From CAYONP01 sp964405335 (GTDB taxonomy: Bacteria; Armatimonadota; UBA10988), in contig CAYONP010000016.1 of assembly GCA_964405335.1 (NCBI GenBank), positions 1 to 64,000 of the forward strand: 64,000 nucleotides of DNA, written 5' to 3'. Below are positions 15,624 to 25,117 of the stretch, one piece after another. The notes beneath the pieces are model-generated. The model did not search any database. It was not told the origin of the DNA and saw nothing but the letters and a program-made list of their open reading frames with translations. Numbering within the stretch: the first letter of the stretch is position 1; each line of letters begins with the position of its first letter. A program made the translations under genes and the position numbers.

Positions 15624-16405
15624 TCACGCTGCTGACCGATTTCGGCGACGCCGACGGCTACGTCGGCGCGATGAAAGGGGTGATCGCCAAACGCGCCCCG
15701 CAGGTGCCGGTGATCGACCTGGCGCACGGCCTCGCGCCGGGCGACATCGTCGCCGCCGGCGAGGTGTTGGCCGCCACCGCCGGCCTCTTCCCGGCCGAGT
15801 CGATCCACGTCGTGGTGGTCGATCCGGGCGTCGGCACGGGTCGCCGCGCCGTCGCCCTGCTGTGCGACGACCAGCTCTACCTGGCGCCCGACAACGGCGT
15901 GCTGAGCGGGGTGCTCGAGCAGGCCAACGGCCGCGTCGCCGCCGTCTGCATCGACAATCCGGCGTTCTGGCGGCAGCCCGTGGCGGCCACCTTCCACGGC
16001 CGCGACATCTTCGCGCCGGTGGCCGCGCACCTCGCCCTGGGCGTGCCGTTGGGCAGCATCGGCTCGACGATCGACCCCGACTCGCTGGTCCGCCTGCCGC
16101 CGGCGCGGGTGGCCTGGTCCGGCGGCCGGGTCGAGGGTGAGATTGTCCGCTTCGACCGCTTCGGCAACGCGATCACCAGCCTGCAGCGGCATCACCTGGC
16201 GCGGGTCAACATGGACCAGACCGCGCTGCGGGTCGAGCTGGCCGGGCTCGACCTGCCGCTCTCGACCACCTACGGCGACGCCGCCGAGGGCGAGCCGGTG
16301 GCGGTGGTCGGCAGCGGCGGTCGGCTCGAGATCAGCGTCCGCGGCGCCAGCGCGCGCGAACGGCTCGGCCTCGCCGCCGGCGGCACGGTGAGCGTGCGAT
16401 GCTGA
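15617..16405 (+). CDS. SAM hydroxide adenosyltransferase (DUF62/chlorinase-fluorinase superfamily)
   Basis: A 262-residue member of the SAM-dependent halogenase/hydroxide adenosyltransferase superfamily. The LTDFG opening, Asp69 (DPGVGTGRR), Arg76 or Arg77, and His127 (TFHGRD) reproduce the Asp-Arg-His triad of the hydroxide-using enzymes, which split S-adenosylmethionine into adenosine and methionine. True halogenases lack this triad. The C-terminal barrel contains DRFGNAITS, which contacts the adenine. Overlaps the neighbours by 7 bases on each side, indicating coupled translation. Confidence 0.9.
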   Translation: MVITLLTDFGDADGYVGAMKGVIAKRAPQVPVIDLAHGLAPGDIVAAGEVLAATAGLFPAESIHVVVVDPGVGTGRRAVALLCDDQLYLAPDNGVLSGVLEQANGRVAAVCIDNPAFWRQPVAATFHGRDIFAPVAAHLALGVPLGSIGSTIDPDSLVRLPPARVAWSGGRVEGEIVRFDRFGNAITSLQRHHLARVNMDQTALRVELAGLDLPLSTTYGDAAEGEPVAVVGSGGRLEISVRGASARERLGLAAGGTVSVRC

Positions 16406-17433
16406 AGCGCGCCGCCGCCTGTTTACTTGCCTTCGCCGCGGTCGCCTGCTCAAAGCCGGGCGACCAGGCCGGCCCAGCACCCGCCACGCCGCCGGCGGCG
16501 AAGGTCGCCTGGGAGGCGAGCATCGGGCCGGTCTTCGGCTTTGCCACGGTGCGCCGCGGCGCCGCCGAGGAGCGCCTGCTCTGCCTCGGCGCCAACGGCG
16601 AGTCGCGCTGGCTCGACGCGGCCGGCGGCGCCACGCCGGGCCTGACTCTGCCGCCGCGCACCAGCCACCTCGCCGCGGTCGATCTCGACGGCGACGAGGT
16701 GGACGAGATTCTCGCCGCCACGGCGGAGCTGTCGGCCGAACAGCCGGTCGCCGGCCTGGTCGCCTTAGACCTCAGCGGCCACGAGCGCTGGCGCTGCGCC
16801 TTTGCCGCGGCGGCGCCGATCCTCGGCCTGGCCTCCGCTCGGGCGGGCGAGGAGGTGCTCATCGCCGTCGCCGCACAGGCGCCGCTGGGCGTGATCGGCG
16901 TGTCGCCCGAGGGCGCCGTGGCCTGGGGCGACGAGACGATCCGGAGCGCGCTGGCGGTGGCCGTTCAGCCGTCGGGCAGCGGACTTCAGGTCGCCTGCGC
17001 CGACGACTCGAGCCTGCTCCATCGCTATACCGCCGGCGGCGAAAAGCTCGGCGTGCGGCGGCTGCCGCTGGCCTCGACCGAACTGCTGGCAATCGACCCG
17101 CAGCGGCTGGTCTCGGTTGGGATTGTGACCGGCAAACACGAGACGATGACCCAGATGATCGATCGCGACGGCAAGGTCGGCTGGGAGATTGAGTCGGGTC
17201 GGCGGCTCGAGGCGGCGCAGATCCCCGCGGCGGTGGGCGTCTTCGCGCCCGACGCCCGCGTCGCGGTGGTCTCGGCCGCGGGCGATATCGTGCTGGCCAG
17301 CGAGAATGGCCGGATCGGCGCGGCGCCGACCGTGGCGCCGCCCATCTTCTGCCTCGGCGCCGGGCCACGGCAGGGCGACCGGCAGCTCATCCTGGTCGGC
17401 ACCAGCCGCGGGGTGACCGCGCTGGTCAGGTAG
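16399..17433 (+). CDS. Lipoprotein with beta-propeller-like repeats
   Basis: A 344-residue exported lipoprotein: the signal ends in lipobox AAVAC (Cys17) with a Pro/Ala linker. The body contains repeated strands such as LAAVDLDGDEVDEILAA, an FG-GAP/VCBS-like calcium-loop phrase, and further WD/PQQ-like blades with GVSPEGAVAW and DRDGKVGWE. It is probably a surface or periplasmic propeller without catalytic residues. It is the last gene of the operon starting at 13890. Function unknown. Confidence 0.7.
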   Translation: MLKRAAACLLAFAAVACSKPGDQAGPAPATPPAAKVAWEASIGPVFGFATVRRGAAEERLLCLGANGESRWLDAAGGATPGLTLPPRTSHLAAVDLDGDEVDEILAATAELSAEQPVAGLVALDLSGHERWRCAFAAAAPILGLASARAGEEVLIAVAAQAPLGVIGVSPEGAVAWGDETIRSALAVAVQPSGSGLQVACADDSSLLHRYTAGGEKLGVRRLPLASTELLAIDPQRLVSVGIVTGKHETMTQMIDRDGKVGWEIESGRRLEAAQIPAAVGVFAPDARVAVVSAAGDIVLASENGRIGAAPTVAPPIFCLGAGPRQGDRQLILVGTSRGVTALVR

Positions 17434-17464
17434 GACCACGGGGCGGGACCGGTCGTCCACGCCG

Positions 17465-17494
17465 TTGACAGCCCCGCGCGGCCGTGCGTAGAAT
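17465..17494 (+). promoter_or_regulatory. Sigma-70-type promoter for nuoHI
   Basis: TTGACA (17465-17470), an 18-base spacer and TAGAAT (17489-17494) lie about 21 bases upstream of the nuoH GTG. This is the best -35/-10 pair seen in the window and implies that nuoHI is transcribed independently of the preceding lipoprotein operon. Confidence 0.7.
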
Positions 17495-17515
17495 CCCGCG
17501 GCGAGGAGCTGGTCG

Positions 17516-18754
17516 GTGAGCTTCTGGTTCGTCCTCCTGCGCACGGTCATCCTGCCGTTGTGCATCCTGCTCGGCGTGCTGATGCTGGTGCCCATCTGGA
17601 TCTGGCTCGAGCGGCGCGTCTGCGCGCGGATCCAGCAGCGCATCGGGCCCAACCGCGTCGGCCCGACCGGCCTGCTGCAGCCGATCGCCGACGCGGTCAA
17701 GCTGCTCTTCAAAGAGGACATCACTCCCAGCCATGTCGACCCGCTGATCTTCCTCGCCGCGCCGCTGATGTCGCTCATGCCGGCGATGCTGGCCCTCGCC
17801 GTGGTGCCGTTCGGCGGCCAGGTGACGGTCCACCAGTACCTCTTCTGGGGTCCGCCGGTCGAGCGCATCCCGATCCAGATTTGCGATGTCAACGTCGGCA
17901 TCCTGGTCATCCTCGCCCTCTCGTCGATGGCCGTCTACGGCGTGGTGCTGGCCGGCTGGTCGTCGAACAACAAGTGGAGCCTGATGGGCGGCGTCCGCGC
18001 CGCGGCGCAGATGGTCAGCTACGAGCTGGCCGTCGGCCTGGCCGTGCTGGCGGTGATCCTCAACTCGAGCACCTGGCTGGCCGGCGGGCAGCATGGCGCG
18101 GCGTTGAGCCTGCGAACCGCCGTCGAGAGCCAGGCGGGCCTGTCGGTGCTCGGGTGGAACATCCTCTGGCAGGCGCCGGCGTTCGTCATCTTCGCCGTCG
18201 GGGCGGTGGCCGAGTCGAACCGCGCGCCGTTCGACCTGCCCGAGGCCGAGCAGGAGCTGGTCGCCGGCTTCCACACCGAGTACTCGGCCTTCCGCTTCGC
18301 GATGTTCTTCATGGGCGAGTATGTGCACATGACCACCCTCTCGGCGGTGGCCACTTCGCTCTTCCTCGGCGGCTGGCTCAGCCCGTTCGCCGGCATTCCA
18401 CTGCTTTCGGCGCTGAATGTCTCGCAGGTGCCGGTGCTGGCCGTGCTGGCGCCGATTGCCTGGTTCGTGCTCAAGATCTTCCTCTGCATGTTCTGCATGA
18501 TCTGGATCCGCTGGACCCTGCCGCGCATGCGCTGGGATCAGCTCATGCGCCTGGGCTGGATGGTCATGCTCCCGGCCGGGCTGGTCTGGGTGGTGGTGGT
18601 TGCCTTCTACCAGGCGATTGGCGGTGTGCTGGCGAGCTGGACCGGGATGACCAGCCTCGAATGGTACCGCCTGCTGTTCGCCCTGACGGCCGTCGCGGTG
18701 GGCGCCATCTTGTATTACCGGAAGCTGGTCAAGCCGGCGCCGGGAGAGGCCTGA
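17516..18754 (+). CDS. nuoH: NADH-quinone oxidoreductase subunit H
   Basis: A 412-residue complex I membrane subunit. The quinone-site signature ERRVCARIQQRIGPNRVGP (about 32-50) and SSNNKWSLMGGVRAAAQM (about 149-166) are diagnostic; EQELVAGFHTEYSAFRFAMFF follows near residue 245. It forms part of the quinone chamber at the junction of the membrane and peripheral arms. Roughly eight to nine transmembrane helices, slightly long for the family. GTG start with a GAGGAG-like ribosome site; the nuoI ATG overlaps its stop (TGATG). Confidence 0.95.
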   Translation: MSFWFVLLRTVILPLCILLGVLMLVPIWIWLERRVCARIQQRIGPNRVGPTGLLQPIADAVKLLFKEDITPSHVDPLIFLAAPLMSLMPAMLALAVVPFGGQVTVHQYLFWGPPVERIPIQICDVNVGILVILALSSMAVYGVVLAGWSSNNKWSLMGGVRAAAQMVSYELAVGLAVLAVILNSSTWLAGGQHGAALSLRTAVESQAGLSVLGWNILWQAPAFVIFAVGAVAESNRAPFDLPEAEQELVAGFHTEYSAFRFAMFFMGEYVHMTTLSAVATSLFLGGWLSPFAGIPLLSALNVSQVPVLAVLAPIAWFVLKIFLCMFCMIWIRWTLPRMRWDQLMRLGWMVMLPAGLVWVVVVAFYQAIGGVLASWTGMTSLEWYRLLFALTAVAVGAILYYRKLVKPAPGEA

Positions 18755-19221
18755 TGCGCGAGTTTCTCGAGCAGGTCCTGGAGGTGGTCGAGCCGCTGCG
18801 GCAGGGCTTTGCCACCACCGGCCGGCACATGATCGAAAAGCCGGTCACCTACGAGTACCCCGAGGACCGCAAGCCGGTGCCCGACCGCGCCCGCTGGCGG
18901 CACATCCTGCGCCGCTACGAACAGGGCGAGCAGGTTGGGCTCGAGCGCTGCATCGGCTGCTCGCTGTGCAGCGCCGCCTGCCCCGCCGAATGCATCTACG
19001 TCGAGGCCGCCGAGAACACCGACGAGGAGCGCTACTCGCCCGGCGAACGGTACGCCAGCATCTACCAGATCAACCTGCTGCGCTGCATCTTCTGCGGTAT
19101 GTGCGAGGACGCCTGCCCGACCGGCGCCATCGTCCTCACACCCGAGTACGGCATCGCCGAATACACGCGCGAGGCGTTCATCTACAACAAAGAGCGCCTG
19201 CTGGTCCCGCCGGTCACCTGA
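18754..19221 (+). CDS. nuoI: NADH-quinone oxidoreductase subunit I (2x 4Fe-4S)
   Basis: A 155-residue ferredoxin-like complex I subunit. Two full 4Fe-4S motifs are present: Cys66, 69, 72, 76 (CIGCSLCSAACP) and Cys111, 114, 117, 121 (CIFCGMCEDACP), which hold clusters N6a and N6b. The N-terminal amphipathic segment contacts NuoH. Only nuoH and nuoI are found here; after it comes a repeat and the convergent acnA, so the other subunits must be encoded elsewhere if complex I is functional. Confidence 0.95.
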   Translation: MREFLEQVLEVVEPLRQGFATTGRHMIEKPVTYEYPEDRKPVPDRARWRHILRRYEQGEQVGLERCIGCSLCSAACPAECIYVEAAENTDEERYSPGERYASIYQINLLRCIFCGMCEDACPTGAIVLTPEYGIAEYTREAFIYNKERLLVPPVT

Positions 19222-19281
19222 CGGCGGCGGAGACCGGCTGGGCCGCATGGGCGTTCACCCTGGGCCCCAAGACCGCCTTCG

Positions 19282-19361
19282 GGTGCCACTTGGCGGCTTG
19301 CCCGCCAAGTGCCGCGGACGAGCTGCTGAACAGCACTGGCGGGCAAGCCGCCAGTGGCACC
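19282..19361. repeat. Inverted repeat of about 24-base arms between nuoI and acnA
   Basis: The left arm (19282-19306, GTGCCACTTGGCGGCTTGCC...) and right arm (19338-19361) are complementary except for one extra T. Each arm also contains a smaller internal hairpin. It lies between convergent genes and may terminate both, but no T-runs are seen; it looks like a dispersed intergenic palindrome. Confidence 0.7.
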
Positions 19362-19415
19362 AACTGCCGATGTCGACGATGGACTTGACGCCGATGCGGC
19401 CGGACCGATCGCCCC

Positions 19416-22181
<2,766 letters not shown>

Positions 22182-22267
22182 GGTGGCATGCCTCCGCAGA
22201 GAGGGTGACTCGCCGGCCGGCGAATGTCGAGTCCGGAGGCGAAGCGCGCGCGGCGCGCGCCCCGCGC

Positions 22268-22296
22268 TTGACCGCGTGCCCGCGCTGTGCTATCAA
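22268..22296 (+). promoter_or_regulatory. Sigma-70-type promoter for the anti-sigma/sigma operon
   Basis: TTGACC (22268-22273), a 17-base spacer and TATCAA (22291-22296) precede the STAS gene start by 22 bases. The site looks like a housekeeping promoter. Confidence 0.6.
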
Positions 22297-22318
22297 TGCC
22301 GTGGGGTAGAGAGACTCG

Positions 22319-22684
22319 ATGGCCGCGTCCAACACCGAGCCGCTGCGGATTGAGGTGCGTCAGCTCGACGCTGTGCCGCTGGTCGCGCTGGCGGGCGAGG
22401 TCGACATCGCCTCGGTGCCGCAGCTCGAGGCCGAGCTGAGCCGGTTGCTCGACGGCGGAGCGACCCGGCTGATTGTCGACCTGGCCGAGCTGCAGTACAT
22501 CGACAGCACCGGGCTCGGCTGCCTGGCCGCCGCCCGGCGCCGGGCGCGGGATGCCGGCGGCAACCTGGTCGTCGTCTGCGGCAACGAGCGCATCCTGCGC
22601 CTGTTCGCCATCACCGGGCTCGACCAGGTGTTCACCATCTGCGCCGGCCCGGCCGAGGCCCAGGCGGCGCTGGGAGCCGGGTGA
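22319..22684 (+). CDS. STAS-domain anti-sigma factor antagonist (RsbV-like)
   Basis: A 121-residue single STAS domain. VVALAGEVDIASVPQLEAEL and LQYIDSTGLGCL are typical of SpoIIAA/RsbV proteins, with the phosphorylatable Ser63 in IDSTGLG. When unphosphorylated, such proteins bind the anti-sigma kinase and free the sigma factor. It is the first gene of a three-gene module with an RsbW-like protein and a SigB-type sigma factor; its stop overlaps the next start (TGATG). Confidence 0.9.
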   Translation: MAASNTEPLRIEVRQLDAVPLVALAGEVDIASVPQLEAELSRLLDGGATRLIVDLAELQYIDSTGLGCLAAARRRARDAGGNLVVVCGNERILRLFAITGLDQVFTICAGPAEAQAALGAG

Positions 22685-23073
22685 TGAGCACTGGCTCGGC
22701 CGCGTTGCGGCTGCCGGCGCAGCGGGCGTTCGTCGGCGTGGCCCGGCTCTGCCTGGCCGGCATTGCCGGCCGGCTGGGCTTCGACGTCGATGCCGCCGAG
22801 GACATTAAGCTGGCTGTCGCCGAGGCGGTCAATCTGCTGCTGGCCGGCGGTGACGGCGCGCCCGACGACAGCATCGACATCGCCAGCCGCTGGGCCGATG
22901 GGCGATTCGAGATTGAGGTCACGCGGAGCGGCGCCGCGCCGTCCGGTGGCGACCCGTCTGAGCGGGCGGTGGCGGTGATGGTCATGGAGGCGGTGGTCGA
23001 CGAGGTCGAGTGCGTCGATCTCGACGGCGACCGGCCGACGGTCCGGTTGCGCTGCCACCGACCGGCCGGTTGA
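22684..23073 (+). CDS. RsbW-like anti-sigma factor, degenerate HATPase
   Basis: A 129-residue GHKL/HATPase-fold protein. AGIAGRLGFDVDAAEDIKLAVAEAVN (about 28-53) is the clear RsbW/SpoIIAB signature around the N-box. The later ATP-binding boxes are weak: where DxGxGF is expected the sequence has TRSGAAPSGG, and the GxGL box reads VAVMVMEAVVDEVE. It may bind sigma without kinase activity (inference). Sandwiched between the STAS antagonist and the sigma factor, which strongly supports an anti-sigma role. Confidence 0.8.
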   Translation: MSTGSAALRLPAQRAFVGVARLCLAGIAGRLGFDVDAAEDIKLAVAEAVNLLLAGGDGAPDDSIDIASRWADGRFEIEVTRSGAAPSGGDPSERAVAVMVMEAVVDEVECVDLDGDRPTVRLRCHRPAG

Positions 23074-23083
23074 GGGGCCGCCG

Positions 23084-23842
23084 TTGACCGACCACCCCGA
23101 GCGGGAACATGAGGACGATCCCGTGGTCGCCCGCTTCGTGCAGCTCCGCGAGACCGGCGCTGCCGAGTTGCGCGACGCGCTGATCAACGATCACCTGCCG
23201 CTGGTCCGCGCCCTCGCGCGGCGGTTCGCCAATCGCGGTGAGCCGCTGGAGGACCTGATTTCGACCGGCACCCTGGCGCTGATCCACGCCGTCGATCGGT
23301 TCGATCCGAGCAAGGGCACCAAGTTCAGCACCTTCGCCACGCCGACGATTGTCGGTGAGCTGCGCCGTTACTTCCGCGACAAGTCGTGGGCGATGAAGGT
23401 CCCGCGGCGGATGCAGGAGCTGAACCGCGCGGCCAACCAGGCCCGCGAGACGCTGACCCAGCGGCTGGGCCGCCTGCCCAGCTACGGCGAACTGGCGACC
23501 GAACTCGATGTCAGCGAGGAGCAGGTGATCGAGGCGATCGAGAGCGGCCGCGGCTACGACATGGTCTCGTTCGAGGCCGTCGGCGCGACGAGCGACGACG
23601 GTACCGGCGGCGAAGGGCCGGGCGAGGACGACGAGCGGTTCGCCAACGTCGTCCGGCGAGTCGAGGTGAGCCAGGCGATCGACACCATTCTCGACGAGCG
23701 CGAATCGCGGATTGTCCGCATGTACTACTTCCACGAGCGCTCGCAGACCGACATCGCCCAGGTCGAGGGGATCAGCCAGATGCACGTCTCGCGGCTGATC
23801 ACCCGGGCCAAGGGCAAGCTGCGCCGCTACCTGATGGGCTGA
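23084..23842 (+). CDS. SigB/SigF-type RNA polymerase sigma factor
   Basis: A 252-residue group 3 sigma-70 factor. Region 2 includes LISTGTLALIHAVDRFDPSKGTKFSTFATPTIVGEL (about 58-95), region 3 follows with PRRMQELNRAANQARE, and region 4 ends with SQTDIAQVEGISQMHVSRLITRAKGKLR. This domain set matches general-stress or sporulation-type factors of the SigB/F/G class. TTG start 11 bases after the RsbW-like gene. An acidic insert between regions 3 and 4 (GGEGPGEDDE) is unusual. Confidence 0.92.
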   Translation: MTDHPEREHEDDPVVARFVQLRETGAAELRDALINDHLPLVRALARRFANRGEPLEDLISTGTLALIHAVDRFDPSKGTKFSTFATPTIVGELRRYFRDKSWAMKVPRRMQELNRAANQARETLTQRLGRLPSYGELATELDVSEEQVIEAIESGRGYDMVSFEAVGATSDDGTGGEGPGEDDERFANVVRRVEVSQAIDTILDERESRIVRMYYFHERSQTDIAQVEGISQMHVSRLITRAKGKLRRYLMG

Positions 23843-23845
23843 GCC

Positions 23846-25117
23846 GTGAGCGCCCCGCTGACCCTCGGCGTGGTCATCGCGCTGCTCGTCGCGGTCGCGT
23901 TCGCCGCCTATCCCAGCGAGCCGATGCAGCGGGTCCGCCGGGTGCTCCTCGGCGGCCTGGCGCTGCTCATCGTGCTCGGCTTCCTGGGCCACTTCCGCGC
24001 GCTACTGCCGCCGTTTGTCGTGCCGCTCTTGCTGGCCTACCTGCTCGACCCGCTGCTCGATGCCATGGAGCGCCGCGGCTACACCCGCGTGCGCGCGATT
24101 CTGGTCGTCTACGGCGTCACGCTGCTGCTCTTCCTGCTCGCCGGGATCATCGTCGTGCCGGTGCTGATCCGCCAGATTGGCGGCATCATCGAGCCGCTGG
24201 CCCGCGGCGATGCGGTCGATCTGGCGGCGCTAGGCCAGTGGGTCGAGTTTCCCGACAAGCTGCTCAAGGGCATCGAGAAGACGCTGCTCGACTGGGGCGT
24301 GCGCGAGCAGTGGGTGGCCAGTCTGGCCGAAAACCTGAACGCCTATCGGGTCGAGGAGTGGCTCCAGGCCGCCGGGCTGTGGGTCGTCGAGCAGCTCAAG
24401 AGCCTCGTCGGCTGGCTCAGAGACCAGGTCAGCGGCCTGCTCTGGCTGGTCCTGCTGCCGATCACCCTGTTTTACTGCCTGCGCGATTTCGACCCGCTGC
24501 GGCGGCGGCTCTATCACCTGGTGCCGGCCGAGCGCCAGGCCGACGTGGCCGCGCTGGCCGGCAAGATCAACCAGGCCGTCGGCAGCTACCTGCGCGGCTA
24601 TGCGCTGCTCAGCGTCGCGGTGTCCGTACTGCAGACCACGCTGCTGCTGATCCTGGCCGCGCTGTTCGACTTCCGCTACGCGCTGATTCTCGGCCTGCTG
24701 GCCGGCGCGACTTATGTCATTCCCTATGTCGGCAGCATGGTCAGCACCGTGCTGGCCGCGGCGGTGGTCTTCTTCACCGGCGGCCACAGCATCGTCGAGG
24801 CGCTGATTGTCTGGGCCGTCTGCCAGGGCCTCAACTCGGTCTTCGACAACGTGATCACGCCGCGGGTGATTGGCCAGAATGTCGGCCTGCACCCGCTGGT
24901 GGTCATGTTCGCGCTGCTCGCGGGGGGTTCACAGTTCGGCTTGCTGGGCGTAATCTTAGCCACTCCGGTGACCGCCTGCGCGAAGATCGTGCTGCAGCAT
25001 TTCTGGCCCCGCCTGTCGGAGCCGCTGCCGGCCGAGGCGCCGCCCGCGAGCGACGAGGCGACCGAGCCGGAAGAGGCCGACCATGACCGGGGACCAGATC
25101 CGCCGCCAGTTCCTTGA
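23846..25117 (+). CDS. AI-2E family (UPF0118) transporter
   Basis: A 423-residue integral membrane protein with the family layout: an N-terminal pair of helices, a long extracytoplasmic segment (about 110-185), and a C-terminal core containing NQAVGSYLRGYALLSVAVSVLQTTLLLI and the GVILATPVTACAKIVLQ ending. Members move small solutes such as autoinducer-2 or act as Na+/H+ exchangers; the substrate here is unknown. GTG start 4 bases after the sigma gene. The C-terminal tail is acidic and its last 35 bases overlap alaS. Confidence 0.88.
   Translation: MSAPLTLGVVIALLVAVAFAAYPSEPMQRVRRVLLGGLALLIVLGFLGHFRALLPPFVVPLLLAYLLDPLLDAMERRGYTRVRAILVVYGVTLLLFLLAGIIVVPVLIRQIGGIIEPLARGDAVDLAALGQWVEFPDKLLKGIEKTLLDWGVREQWVASLAENLNAYRVEEWLQAAGLWVVEQLKSLVGWLRDQVSGLLWLVLLPITLFYCLRDFDPLRRRLYHLVPAERQADVAALAGKINQAVGSYLRGYALLSVAVSVLQTTLLLILAALFDFRYALILGLLAGATYVIPYVGSMVSTVLAAAVVFFTGGHSIVEALIVWAVCQGLNSVFDNVITPRVIGQNVGLHPLVVMFALLAGGSQFGLLGVILATPVTACAKIVLQHFWPRLSEPLPAEAPPASDEATEPEEADHDRGPDPPPVP

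Noticed and set aside
15617..16405. Fluorinase or chlorinase
   Set aside because: The Asp-Arg-His triad of hydroxide adenosyltransferases is intact, which argues against halide use.
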